A stretch of DNA of 62,848 nucleotides from Sphingomonadales bacterium (lineage in GTDB: Bacteria; Pseudomonadota; Alphaproteobacteria; Sphingomonadales; Sphingomonadaceae). Position numbers and translations under genes: made by a program. The DNA is taken from NCBI GenBank assembly GCA_017309275.1, contig JAFKLT010000057.1:1-62848 (forward strand), in the 5' to 3' direction. Of the stretch, positions 18,779 to 28,285 are shown one piece after another (within the stretch, counting starts at the first letter, position 1; each line of letters starts with the position of its first letter). Below the pieces are notes generated by a model, which was given only the letters and a program-made list of their open reading frames with translations, was not told where the DNA came from and did no database searches.

Positions 18779-18813
18779 GGGCGCTCTACGGCCACAGGCC
18801 GGGGCGCCCTTTT
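18779..18813 (+). terminator. Rho-independent terminator of the M23 peptidase gene
   Basis: GGGCGC (18779-18784) pairs with GCGCCC (18804-18809), with an inner CGGCC / GGCCG stem, followed by TTTT. It lies 27 bp after the peptidase stop. Confidence 0.8.
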
Positions 18814-18844
18814 CATTTGAGCGCACACACCCTATCTTGTGCGC

Positions 18845-19186
18845 ATGGCCACGCAGATTTCCGATATCACCCTATCGCCCGCCGCCGCGGCCCGCGTCCG
18901 CTGGATCGCGAACCGCAAGGGCGAGGCCGAAGCCGCGCTTCGCCTCGCGGTCGATGGCGGCGGCTGTTCGGGCTTCACCTACCGCTTTGGTCTTGCCGAA
19001 AGCATCGATGCCGATGACCTGGTCAGCGAGACCGACGGCGTGAAGCTGGTCGTCGACCCGATAAGCATCGACCTGGTGCGCGGCTGCTTGGTCGACTTCG
19101 TCGACTCGCTCGGCGGCTCGTCGTTCAAGGTCGAAAATCCCAACGCGGCCTCGGGCTGCGGTTGCGGGTCCAGCTTCTCGATCTGA
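18845..19186 (+). CDS. erpA: HesB/IscA/ErpA-type iron-sulfur carrier
   Basis: The 113-residue A-type carrier delivers Fe-S clusters to apo-proteins. Its three ligand cysteines are Cys41 in GGGCSGF and Cys105 and Cys107 in GCGCGSSF at the C-terminus. The spacing and length fit ErpA/IscA; which paralogue it is cannot be settled without the suf genes. The ATG at 18845 is preferred over a GTG six bases earlier. Confidence 0.9.
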   Translation: MATQISDITLSPAAAARVRWIANRKGEAEAALRLAVDGGGCSGFTYRFGLAESIDADDLVSETDGVKLVVDPISIDLVRGCLVDFVDSLGGSSFKVENPNAASGCGCGSSFSI

Positions 19187-19226
19187 CGTCTTTCTAAGCG
19201 GTTCGCTTCCTGCCATAGGAAGGGCC

Positions 19227-20000
19227 ATGAAAGTCGCGACCTTCAATATCAACGGGATCAAGGCCCGCCTGCCGCGTCTTGTCGAATGGCTGGAGGAAAC
19301 GCAGCCCGACATCGCCTGTCTCCAGGAACTCAAGTCGAGCGACGAGACGATGCCGACCAAGGAAATCGAGGCGGCGGGATACGGCTTTCTCTATCATGGG
19401 CAAAAGGGCTTCAACGGCGTCGCGATCCTCGCGAAGGATGCGCAGCCCGTCGAGATCCAGCGCGGGCTAGCCGGCGAGGCCGAGGATGAGCAGTCGCGTT
19501 ATCTGGAGGCCGATGTTCGCGGCGTGCGGGTCGGCTGCATCTACCTTCCCAACGGCAATCCGCAGCCCGGCCCGAAATTCGATTACAAGCTGCGCTGGAT
19601 GGCGCGGCTGCGCGAACGGGCGCGGGCGCTGCTCGCGTCGGAAATTCCGGCGATCCTGACCGGTGACTATAATGTTATCCCGCACGACGACGATGTCTGG
19701 GACCCGCGTGGGCCGATGGCGAACGATGCGCTGATGCAGCCCGAATCGCGCGATGCCTGGTTTCGCCTGCTCGGCGACGGCTGGACCGACGCGGTGCGCA
19801 GCCGCTATCCGGCGGGCGGCGTCTGGACCTTTTGGGATTATCAGGCGGGCGCGTGGCAGCGCGATCACGGCTTCCGCATCGATCACCTGCTGCTCAGCCC
19901 CGCGATGGCCGACCGGCTGGTCGACGCTGGCGTCGACAAGGACCATCGAGGGCGCGAAAAGGCGAGCGACCACGCGCCGACCTGGGCGGTCTTTGCATGA
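19227..20000 (+). CDS. xth: Exodeoxyribonuclease III / AP endonuclease
   Basis: This 257-residue enzyme of the exonuclease-endonuclease-phosphatase fold nicks DNA at abasic sites and resects 3' ends. Typical segments are ATFNINGIKARLP, CLQELKSSDETMP, ILTGDYNVIPHDDDVWDP, FWDYQAGAWQRDHGFRIDHLL and KASDHAPTWAVF. The length is normal. Its stop overlaps the next start by four bases. Confidence 0.95.
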   Translation: MKVATFNINGIKARLPRLVEWLEETQPDIACLQELKSSDETMPTKEIEAAGYGFLYHGQKGFNGVAILAKDAQPVEIQRGLAGEAEDEQSRYLEADVRGVRVGCIYLPNGNPQPGPKFDYKLRWMARLRERARALLASEIPAILTGDYNVIPHDDDVWDPRGPMANDALMQPESRDAWFRLLGDGWTDAVRSRYPAGGVWTFWDYQAGAWQRDHGFRIDHLLLSPAMADRLVDAGVDKDHRGREKASDHAPTWAVFA

Positions 20001-20989
20001 GCCTCCTGTCCGCCAGTCGCTTGGCGGACGTGCCGCTCTTCGCGGGATTGGGCGAAACTGAGCGCACCGAACTCGCAGACGCCTTCGTTCCCCGCCACTT
20101 TGCCGATGGCGACGCGATCCTGGTCCAGAATGAGCGCGCACAGGGGCTGTTCCTGATCGACGACGGCTGTGTCGATATCGGCAAGCGGCTTCCCGGCGGC
20201 GGCCTTGCGTTGCTGGCGACGGTCGGAGCGGGCGAGGTGATCGGCGATATGGCGCTCGTCGGACGTGATGTTCGCCGCACCGCGATGGGCATTGCCCGCG
20301 GCCCGGTGGCAAGCTGGTATCTGCCCGCCGACCAGTTTCGCGCCGCGCTGTCCCAGTTGCGCCCCGCCTCGCTGCAACTGCAGGGCGAACTTGGGCGGCT
20401 CGTCGCGGGACGTGTCGTTTCGAAGGCATCCGATATCGCCGCTCTGCTCGTCGAGGGGCCCGACGCTTTTACGCCGCGACCGCAGCGCGCGCTCGCCCCG
20501 GTCGTCGAAGATGATTTTTCGCCCGAGCCCTTTCTGGAAAAGCTCCCCTGCTGCGCGGCGATGACGCCCGCGCAGCGGCGTGCCTTCTGGGACGCGGGCG
20601 AGCGCATCGAGGCCGCGGCCGATACCGATCTGGCGGCCGTCGGCGGCGCGCCCGACCGGCTATGGCTCGTCGTTCGCGGCGCCGTGCGCAGCGCGCTGCC
20701 GCACGGGGACGGCATCTATCAGCTTACCGTTACCGGTCCCGGCCAGCTTGTCGGCATCGCCGCGATGCTTCTGGATGTGGCGCACGATCGGTTGCTCCGC
20801 ACGAGCGAACAGTCGACCCTGCTGGCGTTCGATCGCGCGACCTTTGCCGAGATGCTCGACACCGGCGACGCGCTCAGCCGCGAACTGGGCGCGTCGGTCA
20901 ATGCCGATCTGGTTACCGCGCTCGATGCGCTCGATCAGGTCGAGGCGCGCATTCTGGCGATGCGTCGCGGGCATGCCGTCGCCGCCTAG
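19997..20989 (+). CDS. Protein with two cyclic-nucleotide-binding-like domains
   Basis: The 330-residue protein has an N-terminal cNMP-binding domain (about residues 10-130; FVPRHFADGDAILVQNERAQGLF, then AGEVIGDMALV). A second, more degenerate copy follows at about 185-300 (WLVVRGAVRSALPH, then GPGQLVGIAAMLLDV). No helix-turn-helix or enzyme domain follows, so it is not a CRP-type regulator. It could be a cyclic-nucleotide sensor acting through a partner protein. It is coupled to xth and overlaps the amidotransferase gene tail to tail by four bases. Confidence 0.8.
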   Translation: MSLLSASRLADVPLFAGLGETERTELADAFVPRHFADGDAILVQNERAQGLFLIDDGCVDIGKRLPGGGLALLATVGAGEVIGDMALVGRDVRRTAMGIARGPVASWYLPADQFRAALSQLRPASLQLQGELGRLVAGRVVSKASDIAALLVEGPDAFTPRPQRALAPVVEDDFSPEPFLEKLPCCAAMTPAQRRAFWDAGERIEAAADTDLAAVGGAPDRLWLVVRGAVRSALPHGDGIYQLTVTGPGQLVGIAAMLLDVAHDRLLRTSEQSTLLAFDRATFAEMLDTGDALSRELGASVNADLVTALDALDQVEARILAMRRGHAVAA

Positions 20990-21912
20990 CGCGCGAGCGG
21001 TATCACCCTGAATCTTGGTAGATTTCCGTCCATTTCCGCATGGACCATCGCATATTCGGGAACGGGCATCCAGGTCGCGCTGTTCGACGATAGCGGTTCC
21101 GATGCGACGATCACCGCGCGTGGTTCTTCCTCGCCGCCGACCATCTGCCACTCGCCGTCGTGCAGGCCATAATCGCGGCCGGTGGTGAACCACATCGACA
21201 GGAAATTCATGTTCGCCTCGTGCACCTGGTCGGGCGATCCGGTGCGGTAATGACCGAAGTCGAAGCAATGCCGTAGTCCCAATATCTGCCGTCCCGTGGT
21301 GATGAACAGGTTGCAGCTCGACGAGATGGCGATGCCGTGATGGCGCCGCGCCGCCTCGATGATGTCGACCGTCTTTTGTACCGCCGACACGAGTTCGTCG
21401 CGGCTTGGCTCGATCCGCCAGTCGGGAAGCTGCGACAGCAGCAGCGCATAGACCCACTCGCTGTCGGTCGATCCCGAAATCTCGGCCAGCAGGGCGGGGT
21501 CGATGTCGGGCATCAGCGTCCCCTTCATCTCGCCGATGTGATAGATGTCGCCATTATGCGCCATGGCGACCGCGGCGCCGGCGAAGTGGAATGGATGGGT
21601 GTTCTGTTCGCTGACCTTGACCGTCGTTGAATAGGCGACGCCGCGGACATGCGCGATCACGCATTCGGCGCGCGTCTTGACCGCCAGGGATTTGAGATTG
21701 CCGTCGAAGACGGGGAGCGATGGCGAGCGATAACGGTGCGGCTGTTCCGGGACGAAGCTCGACGAATCCCATGCCATCATCCCGAACCCGGCCAGGTTCA
21801 GCATATGCAGCATCTTGGGCATATAGGCCTGATTGACCAGGCTGCTGTCCGGTTTGAAGAGCAGGTCGTCGAGCTGCACGGGCTCGCCCAGATACATCAT
21901 CGCGCGGCACAT
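20986..21912 (-). CDS. Class II glutamine amidotransferase
   Basis: This 308-residue Ntn-type glutamine amidotransferase starts MCRAMMYLG, with Cys2 as the N-terminal nucleophile after Met removal. Conserved segments are RAECVIAHVRG, NTHPFHFAG and MAHNGDI. The domain resembles YafJ/EgtC. The acceptor substrate is unknown, and there is no ergothioneine cluster nearby. It is monocistronic on the minus strand. Confidence 0.87.
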   Translation of the reverse strand: MCRAMMYLGEPVQLDDLLFKPDSSLVNQAYMPKMLHMLNLAGFGMMAWDSSSFVPEQPHRYRSPSLPVFDGNLKSLAVKTRAECVIAHVRGVAYSTTVKVSEQNTHPFHFAGAAVAMAHNGDIYHIGEMKGTLMPDIDPALLAEISGSTDSEWVYALLLSQLPDWRIEPSRDELVSAVQKTVDIIEAARRHHGIAISSSCNLFITTGRQILGLRHCFDFGHYRTGSPDQVHEANMNFLSMWFTTGRDYGLHDGEWQMVGGEEEPRAVIVASEPLSSNSATWMPVPEYAMVHAEMDGNLPRFRVIPLAR

Positions 21913-21973
21913 ATTCTGTCCCTACCCGCCATTTTGGGGAGAGCGTAGACGCCGCGCGGTGCGCGTCAAGGGA

Positions 21974-21991
21974 GGCGGCGATTGCGCCGCC
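21974..21991 (-). terminator. Hairpin after the GNAT-like gene
   Basis: GGCGGCG (21974-21980) pairs with CGCCGCC (21985-21991) around ATTG. It lies 14 bp downstream of the stop at 22005 and is probably part of its terminator. No T-run is visible. Confidence 0.4.
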
Positions 21992-22004
21992 GCTGTCCCG
22001 GCGA

Positions 22005-23171
22005 TCAGAGCGGCTTGTCGTAGATCTGGTACACGCGGTTGACGCTGGCGTTGATCGCCTCGGCGACCGCATTCATGCCCTGATTGTCGTCGAGGACCCA
22101 GCCGATGTCGCCTTCTTCCGCGCCATATTCGGCGATGCCGTCGCGGCGTATATATTCGATCATCATGAACGCCAGCGTGCTGGCCATGCGGCTGTTCTGC
22201 AGTTTCTTGACCACGCCCATCAGTGGCACGCGGAGCCGCTTGCTTCTGGGCTTTCTCAGCCACCAGAGCAGCCGCGCCCAGTTGAAGGGGAACAGGGCAC
22301 CGTCCATGTCGATCAGCTTTTCGTTGATGTTCGGCAGAACGATCATGAAGGCGACGGCCTCGCCATCGACCTCGGCGATGCGGATCAGGTCCTCGAAGAC
22401 GATGTCCTTCAGCTTTTTCCCGATGAAGGCGATCTCGCTGTCGGTCAGCGGGACAAAGCCCCAATTGTCCGACCAGGCATCGTTCAATATGCCCATGATC
22501 AGCCGGGCTTCGGCGTCGAACCTCTTCTTGTCGACCTTGCGGATCCGGATGCGATCATTCTTCTCGCCCGCCGCGACGATGCGGTTCACCAGCGGCGGGA
22601 AACCGTCGAGGATATGGACCGAGAAATTCTGGAGCTTCTTGACGGGGGTGTAGCCCTCGGCCTCCACCCACCCGCGATAGAGCGGGCTGTTGTGGCCCAG
22701 CATGATCGTCGGCGACCGCTCGAACCCCTCGATCAGCAGGCCGGGCTCGTCCCAGATCGATATCGACAGCGGACCTAGCGAGCGGTGCATGCCCTGGCTG
22801 CGGAGCCAGTCCTCGGCGGCGACGAACAGCGCGTGCGTGACTTCGGCATCCTCGGCCTCGAGCAGTCCCCAGTTGCCGGTCCCCGGGCCCATGCCCTGCT
22901 CGACCGGCTGCTCGATCGCGAGTGCGTCGATATGAGCCGATATGCGCCCGACGGTGCGGCCATTGCGGCGCGCCAGGAAGAGTTGCGCCTTGCCATGCTC
23001 GAACCACGGATTCTTGCCCGGCGTCAGCAGGTCGAACGCTTCGCCTTTCAGCGGTGGCACCCATGCCGGATCGCCGCGGTTGAGGCGGAAGGCCAGCTCG
23101 ATGAATTCGCGCTTGTCGGCCTTGTCTTTCACGACATGGATGGTGATCGGGCCTTCATTATGTGCGGTCAT
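22005..23171 (-). CDS. GNAT-like acyltransferase family protein
   Basis: The 388-residue protein has an N-terminal charged segment, then LAFRLNRGDPAWVPPL and KAQLFLARRNGRTVGRISA, a pattern of GNAT-type folds. C-terminal stretches include EVDGEAVAFMIVLPNINE and MIEYIRRDGIAEYG. Relatives are annotated variously as N-acetyltransferase or dATP pyrophosphohydrolase; I see no nudix box, so the first is more likely. The substrate is unknown. Confidence 0.65.
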   Translation of the reverse strand: MTAHNEGPITIHVVKDKADKREFIELAFRLNRGDPAWVPPLKGEAFDLLTPGKNPWFEHGKAQLFLARRNGRTVGRISAHIDALAIEQPVEQGMGPGTGNWGLLEAEDAEVTHALFVAAEDWLRSQGMHRSLGPLSISIWDEPGLLIEGFERSPTIMLGHNSPLYRGWVEAEGYTPVKKLQNFSVHILDGFPPLVNRIVAAGEKNDRIRIRKVDKKRFDAEARLIMGILNDAWSDNWGFVPLTDSEIAFIGKKLKDIVFEDLIRIAEVDGEAVAFMIVLPNINEKLIDMDGALFPFNWARLLWWLRKPRSKRLRVPLMGVVKKLQNSRMASTLAFMMIEYIRRDGIAEYGAEEGDIGWVLDDNQGMNAVAEAINASVNRVYQIYDKPL

Positions 23172-23288
23172 GCTGTTTTCCCGGGGAAGCGATCCTATAT
23201 TGATGGCGACGCATTAGGGCATTGCTGTGGCGCTGGCGACCCGCATTCGGCCATTTTGCTGCCACGAAATCATGATGAAGAACCCGCT

Positions 23289-24395
23289 ATGACGACGATC
23301 AATCCCTCTGCCGATCGGGTCGCGACCCCCCCCGCGGCGCCGGCAACGAAAACGCCCAAATCGGCGATTGCCGACGATATGGCGATGATTCGCGCAGCGT
23401 CCGAGCTGACGCGCGATCTCGTCAATCCGAGCGCGCGTATCTATTGGACCGATTTCCTTGCCTCGGCCTTTGTCGGCTACGCCGGCGTCGCGGCGGCGAT
23501 CCTTGCGCCGTCGACGGGCTGGATGCTCGCCGCGGCTCTCGTTGCCGTCCTCGCGCTCTATCGCGCGGGCAGCTTCATCCACGAAATCACGCATATCCGG
23601 AAGAATGCGCTGCCGGGCTTTCGCCTGGTCTGGAACATGCTGATCGGCGTGCCGTTGCTGATCCCGTCGTTCATGTACGAGGGGATCCACAGCCTGCACC
23701 ACAATCGCACCAAATATGGCACGGTGGAGGATCCCGAATATCTGCCGCTGGCGCTGATGAAGCCGTGGACGGTGCCGCTGTTCGTCGTCGCGGCGGCGTT
23801 TGCGCCGATCGCGCTGATCTTTCGCTATGCGGTGCTGACGCCGCTCTCCTTCGTGATCCCGCCGCTGCGCAGGATGGTGATGGAGCGCTATTCCGGTCTC
23901 ATCATCAACCCGATGTTCCGTCGCCGTCCGCCGGAGGGCGAGTTCCGCCGGCAATGGGCGTGGCAGGAAGGCGGCGCATGGCTCTGGTCGACGCTGCTGG
24001 TCGCCGCTGCGGTGTTCGGATGGGTGCCGCTGCGGGCGCTGCTGATCTTTGGCGGCATCGCGTCGGCCAGCATCGTCCTCAACCAGATCCGCACGCTCGT
24101 CGCGCACCTTTGGGAAAATGACGGCGAGGTGCTGACCGTGACCGCGCAATTCTTGGACAGCGTCAACGTTCCGCCGCCCGGTTTCCTGCCGGAGCTGTGG
24201 GCGCCCGTGGGGCTGCGCTATCATGCGCTGCATCACCTGCTGCCGGGCGTGCCCTATCACTCTTTGGCCGAGGCGCATCGCCGCCTGAAGGATGCTTTGC
24301 CCGCAGACTCGCAATATCATGGCGCGAATTATCGCAGCCTGCCCAAGCTGGTGATGAACCTCGTCGCCGGCGCGGGGCGGGGTGCCGCTGCCTGA
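23289..24395 (+). CDS. Membrane fatty acid desaturase family protein
   Basis: The 368-residue protein has several transmembrane segments and the three histidine boxes of integral-membrane diiron desaturases: HEITH (98-102), HSLHH (134-138) and HALHH near residue 320. It probably introduces a double bond or hydroxyl group into an acyl chain; the acyl substrate is not evident. The start ATG 23289 follows a long upstream open frame without coding signs. The stop abuts the lptG stop on the other strand. Confidence 0.88.
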   Translation: MTTINPSADRVATPPAAPATKTPKSAIADDMAMIRAASELTRDLVNPSARIYWTDFLASAFVGYAGVAAAILAPSTGWMLAAALVAVLALYRAGSFIHEITHIRKNALPGFRLVWNMLIGVPLLIPSFMYEGIHSLHHNRTKYGTVEDPEYLPLALMKPWTVPLFVVAAAFAPIALIFRYAVLTPLSFVIPPLRRMVMERYSGLIINPMFRRRPPEGEFRRQWAWQEGGAWLWSTLLVAAAVFGWVPLRALLIFGGIASASIVLNQIRTLVAHLWENDGEVLTVTAQFLDSVNVPPPGFLPELWAPVGLRYHALHHLLPGVPYHSLAEAHRRLKDALPADSQYHGANYRSLPKLVMNLVAGAGRGAAA

Positions 24396-25493
24396 TTATT
24401 CCTCGGTTCGGATCAGGATCATCTCGCCGATCAGCGCGAACAGGATGAACGGTCCCCATGCAGCGAGGAACGGGGTGTAGGCCCCGAGATCGCCCATCGC
24501 GAGCGCGAAATTGTCGGCGACGAAATAGGCGAAGCCCAGCGCCATCCCCAGGATCGCGCGGACGAAGAGCTTGCCCGAGCGCGCCAGGCCAAAGGCCGCG
24601 ACCGCGCCCAGCAGCGGCATCAGGATCGCCGACAGCGGCCCCGAAATCTTGTGCCACAGCACGCCTTTCAGCGCGTCGACGGGCCGGCCCGCGGCTTCCA
24701 GATCGGCGATCGCCGACTGGAGCTGGGTGAAGGGAAGCTCGTCGCCGTCGACCTGCGCCAGCGTGAACTGGTCCGCGCGGACGCCCTTCATCGCGGTGAA
24801 GGTGCCCAATTGTTCGAGCGTGCCCGAACGGCGCAGGAAACGCCGCGTGTTGGTCATCTCCCAACCATCGGCGACCTGTTTCGCGCTGTCGGCCTTCAGC
24901 ATCGACGACAGCACACCCTGCGTCCGCTGATAGACGGTGACATCGCGCAGCACGATTGCCGGTCCGCCCGTTTCGACCGTTCCGGCATTGATCAGATCAT
25001 CGCCGGCGCGGACCCAGATATTGGTGCGCACCCCGCTATCGGGCGGCACCTTCGCATATTCGACCTTCTGCCACGCGCCGAGCGCCGCGGTCGATCGGGT
25101 GACGATCCGTTCGTTGAAGGCAAAGCTGATCCCGGCGACCAGGAACGCGGCAAGGAACAGCGGCGCGAGGACCTGATGCGCCGACATGCCCGAGGCCTTC
25201 ATCGCGATGACCTCGCTGTTCTGGTTCAGCGTCGCGAGCGTCAGGATCGTGCCGAGCAGCACCGAAAAGGGCAGGAACGTCTCGACGATCTGCGGCAGCC
25301 GCATCCCGACGTAGCGCCAGACCTCGCTGTCGCCATTGCCCGCGACCGCCAGAATCTTGCCGCTTTCGCCCAGCAGGTCGAGCGTCTGCAGGACGAGTAC
25401 GAGGGCAAAGAGGATCGAGAAGCTGCGGATCAGGAACAACCGCCCGACGTAAAGCGCCATGGTGCGCGAGGGGAAAAAGCTGAGTTGCTGCAT
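24396..25493 (-). CDS. lptG: LPS export ABC transporter permease LptG
   Basis: This 365-residue YjgP/YjgQ-family permease has transmembrane helices at both ends and a periplasmic jellyroll between them. With LptF and the LptB ATPase it extracts lipopolysaccharide (or its glycosphingolipid substitute) from the inner membrane. Segments include MALYVGRLFLIRSF, VIAMKASGMSAHQVL and LMPLLGAVAAFGLARSGKLF. The open frame extends upstream, but ATG 25493 overlaps the lptF stop by one base in the usual lptF-lptG arrangement. Confidence 0.92.
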   Translation of the reverse strand: MQQLSFFPSRTMALYVGRLFLIRSFSILFALVLVLQTLDLLGESGKILAVAGNGDSEVWRYVGMRLPQIVETFLPFSVLLGTILTLATLNQNSEVIAMKASGMSAHQVLAPLFLAAFLVAGISFAFNERIVTRSTAALGAWQKVEYAKVPPDSGVRTNIWVRAGDDLINAGTVETGGPAIVLRDVTVYQRTQGVLSSMLKADSAKQVADGWEMTNTRRFLRRSGTLEQLGTFTAMKGVRADQFTLAQVDGDELPFTQLQSAIADLEAAGRPVDALKGVLWHKISGPLSAILMPLLGAVAAFGLARSGKLFVRAILGMALGFAYFVADNFALAMGDLGAYTPFLAAWGPFILFALIGEMILIRTEE

Positions 25494-26701
25494 CAGGTGG
25501 TCCGCGGAGTGCGCTGGAAGAAGCGGAGGAGGCCGCGGAGACGCTGGCCCGCCTTCGCCGCGACGCGTTCGAGCGCGCCGATCGGTTGGCCTCCAGGCAC
25601 GTGCGCGACGGTGTAGTACATCCAGATCGCGAGCACGGCGAACAGAAGGAAGGGAACCCACAGCGCGAGCAGCGGGTCGATCGTTCCGCGGGCGCCCAGA
25701 TCCTCGGCATATTGGTTGATCTTGTGCTGGGTTACCAGCATCACGATCGACAGGAAGACGCCGAGCGAGGATGTCGATCGCTTTGGCGGTATCGCGAGCG
25801 CGACCGCTATCAGCGGGATCAGGAACATCGACATCACCTCGACGATGCGGAAGTGGAAATTCGCGCGCGATTCGAGCCTGGTCTTGAGCGGCTCGCTCTT
25901 ATCCTTCCCGACAACGAACAGTTCGGGGATCGTCAATTCGCGGTCGGCACCGCCGCGCAGGCGAAACGCCTCGATCTTGGGCAGCGGGATCGGCAGGTCG
26001 TGATTGTCGAAAGTCAGGACGCGCGGCACAGCAAATTTGGGCGATTCATGGATCAGCACGCCCTGCGTCAGCCGCAGGATGATCGTGTTCGGATCGTCGG
26101 TCGCTAGAAACTGTCCGCGCGATGCGGTCGCCGACACGCGCTGCCCGTCCTTGTTCTCGCCGCGCACGAATATGCCGCGCAGGGATCGGCCGTCGTTATA
26201 GCTTTCCTCGATGCGCAGCGTCATCCGGCTGCCCAGCTTGGTGAACTCGCCGACCTTGATCGAAGCGCCGAGCGCGCCCGAGCGGAGTTCGAACTGCAGC
26301 CCTTCATAGGCATAGCGGGCATAGGGCTGGATAAAGCCGACGATCGCCAGATTGAGCGCCGCGAGCGCGACGGCATAAGCGAAGGGAACGCGAAGCAAAC
26401 GCCCGAAACTCATGCCCACGCCGCGCAGGACGTCGAGTTCGCTGGATGTCGCAAGCTTACGGAAAGCCAGCAGAATTCCCAACATAAGGCCGATCGGGAT
26501 ACCCAGCGAAAGATATTCGGGAATCAGGTTCGCGAGCATGCGCCAAACGACGCTGACGGGGCCGCCTTCGGTGGCGACGAAATCGAACAGGCGCAGCATC
26601 TTCTCGAGCACCAGCAGCATCGCCGAGAGGACGAGGGTGCCGAGCATCGGGAAAAAGACAAGCCGCGCGATGTAGCGGTCGATGGAGGGTAGCTTATTCA
26701 A
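25493..26701 (-). CDS. lptF: LPS export ABC transporter permease LptF
   Basis: The 402-residue partner permease of LptG starts MNKLPSIDRYIARLVFFPMLG. Conserved features are ATSSELDVLRGVGMSFGRLL (the coupling-helix region) and the ALAIPPKRSTSSLGVFLSIV transmembrane segment. It is the first gene of the lptF-lptG operon and divergent from the DUF2141 gene, with 125 bp between them that should hold both promoters. Confidence 0.93.
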   Translation of the reverse strand: MNKLPSIDRYIARLVFFPMLGTLVLSAMLLVLEKMLRLFDFVATEGGPVSVVWRMLANLIPEYLSLGIPIGLMLGILLAFRKLATSSELDVLRGVGMSFGRLLRVPFAYAVALAALNLAIVGFIQPYARYAYEGLQFELRSGALGASIKVGEFTKLGSRMTLRIEESYNDGRSLRGIFVRGENKDGQRVSATASRGQFLATDDPNTIILRLTQGVLIHESPKFAVPRVLTFDNHDLPIPLPKIEAFRLRGGADRELTIPELFVVGKDKSEPLKTRLESRANFHFRIVEVMSMFLIPLIAVALAIPPKRSTSSLGVFLSIVMLVTQHKINQYAEDLGARGTIDPLLALWVPFLLFAVLAIWMYYTVAHVPGGQPIGALERVAAKAGQRLRGLLRFFQRTPRTT

Positions 26702-26826
26702 TCTTTCGTCGCCCCATCACCATGATTTGGCCGCAAATGTTTCCGATATGCCGATTCAAGGGCGACAGGGACCCATGTCAGCTTGACTGCTGGCATGTGG
26801 CTATAGCGTCTGGAGGTTTTGAGGTC

Positions 26827-27300
26827 ATGTCGAAATTTGTATCGGCGCTGCTTGGTGTTGCATTGCTGACTTCCGCGGCAACGGCGCAGGCGGAAGGCCG
26901 GGTCATATCGAACGATCTGTCCAAGTGCAGAAGCGGTCCGTCGACGCTGGTCCAGATCAGCGGCGTCAAGGCATCGACCGGCAAGATTCGCGTGCAAAGC
27001 TATCGCGGAACGGCTGCCGACTGGCTGGCCAAAGGGCGCTGGCTGACCCGCGTCGAGGTGCCGGCGCGCGCTGGGTCGATGACCATTTGCGTGCCGCTGC
27101 CCGAGGCCGGTGTCTATGGCATTGCGGTGCGTCACGACGTCAATGGCAACGGCAAGACCGACCTGTCCGCTGATGGCGGCGGGATGTCGAACAATCCCAG
27201 CATCAGCATCTTCAATCTCGGCAAGCCGAGCTACAAGAAGACCGCCTTCTCGGTCGGGGATTCGCCCAAGACGATCTCCATCTCGATGAAATATATGTAA
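26827..27300 (+). CDS. DUF2141 domain-containing secreted protein
   Basis: This 157-residue protein has a signal peptide (MSKFVSALLGVALLTSAATA, cut near AQA) and a DUF2141 domain: KIRVQSYRG, MTICVPLPEAGVYGIAVRHDVNGNGKTD and GMSNNPS are family hallmarks. The DVNGNGKTD loop looks like a calcium-binding loop. The function is unknown. An AGGTTTTGAGG purine stretch precedes ATG 26827. The lipid kinase gene follows after 6 bp. Confidence 0.87.
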   Translation: MSKFVSALLGVALLTSAATAQAEGRVISNDLSKCRSGPSTLVQISGVKASTGKIRVQSYRGTAADWLAKGRWLTRVEVPARAGSMTICVPLPEAGVYGIAVRHDVNGNGKTDLSADGGGMSNNPSISIFNLGKPSYKKTAFSVGDSPKTISISMKYM

Positions 27301-27306
27301 GCGAGG

Positions 27307-28278
27307 ATGGCAAGCGTCGCGCTTCTTTCCAATCCGCGATCGACGGGGAACCGTGCCTTGTTGCCCCGGGTTCGTGAATATTGTGCGGCGCATCCCGACA
27401 TCTTCCATTATGAAGTCGAAGATGTCGACCAGATTGGCGAGGCGATCCGTACGATCGCGATGGTCTCACCGCGCGTCGTCGCGATCAACGGCGGCGACGG
27501 CACGGTGCAGGCGGCGCTGACGGAACTTCATTCGGGCGGTCATTTCGGCGGATCGCCGCCGCCGGTCGCGGTGCTGCCCAATGGCAAAACCAATCTGATC
27601 GCGCTCGATCTGGGCGCCGAAGGCGATCCGATCAAGGCGCTGCAGCGCGTCGTCGAACTCGTCCAGAGCGGTGCTCTCGAGGATCATGTGATCGAACGTC
27701 AGTTGATCTCGCTTGACCGCGATGGCGCGCGTCCGGTGCTCGGCATGTTCCTCGGCGGTGCCTATCTGGCCGATATCATGCTCTATTGCCGGCATCGCAT
27801 CTATCCGCTTGGCCTGCCGAACGGCGTCTCGCATTTCCTCGCGGCGGTCCTCGGGCTGTTTGCGATGGTCTTTGGGCTCGGCGGCGGGCGCCTGCCGCCC
27901 AAGCCGCAGCCGATGACCGTCTCGCTGGTCCGCCAGGGCGAGTTCAAGGGCAAATTCTCGCTGCTGATCGTCACCACGCTCGAGAAATTGCTGCTCAGTA
28001 TTCGTACCAGCGAAGCGCACGGAACGAACGGCAATATGAAGTTGCTTGCGACCGAGACGAGCGTCGGGGCGCTGTTCCGCATGCTCGGCGCGACCTGGCG
28101 CGGCACGCTGGGCCAAAAACAGCTTGAAGGCGTGCATTTTCAGCAGGGCGACGAAATCCGCATCGAGGGCGAACGGTCCAACGTCATCCTGGATGGCGAG
28201 ATTTTCGAGGCAAAGAACGGCAAGCCGATCATCCTGACCTCGACCCAGCCGGTGCCCTTCCTCCGTCTTGCCGCCTGA
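27307..28278 (+). CDS. Diacylglycerol kinase family (DAGK catalytic) protein
   Basis: The 323-residue lipid kinase of the YegS/DgkB superfamily has the nucleotide-binding GGDGT at residues 62-66 (AINGGDGTVQAAL), then VLPNGKTNLIALDLG where many members have PxGTxND. It should phosphorylate diacylglycerol or a related lipid to its phosphate. The ligand loop is NGKTN instead of GTxND, a small departure. The next gene, 7 bp on, looks like a Tam41-type CDP-DAG synthase, which would use phosphatidate. Confidence 0.87.
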   Translation: MASVALLSNPRSTGNRALLPRVREYCAAHPDIFHYEVEDVDQIGEAIRTIAMVSPRVVAINGGDGTVQAALTELHSGGHFGGSPPPVAVLPNGKTNLIALDLGAEGDPIKALQRVVELVQSGALEDHVIERQLISLDRDGARPVLGMFLGGAYLADIMLYCRHRIYPLGLPNGVSHFLAAVLGLFAMVFGLGGGRLPPKPQPMTVSLVRQGEFKGKFSLLIVTTLEKLLLSIRTSEAHGTNGNMKLLATETSVGALFRMLGATWRGTLGQKQLEGVHFQQGDEIRIEGERSNVILDGEIFEAKNGKPIILTSTQPVPFLRLAA

Positions 28279-28285
28279 GGGCCCG

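Noticed and set aside
23214-24320. 368-codon antisense frame over the desaturase gene
   Set aside because: The sense strand has three histidine boxes and clear membrane segments; the antisense product is Arg/Asp/His-rich noise.
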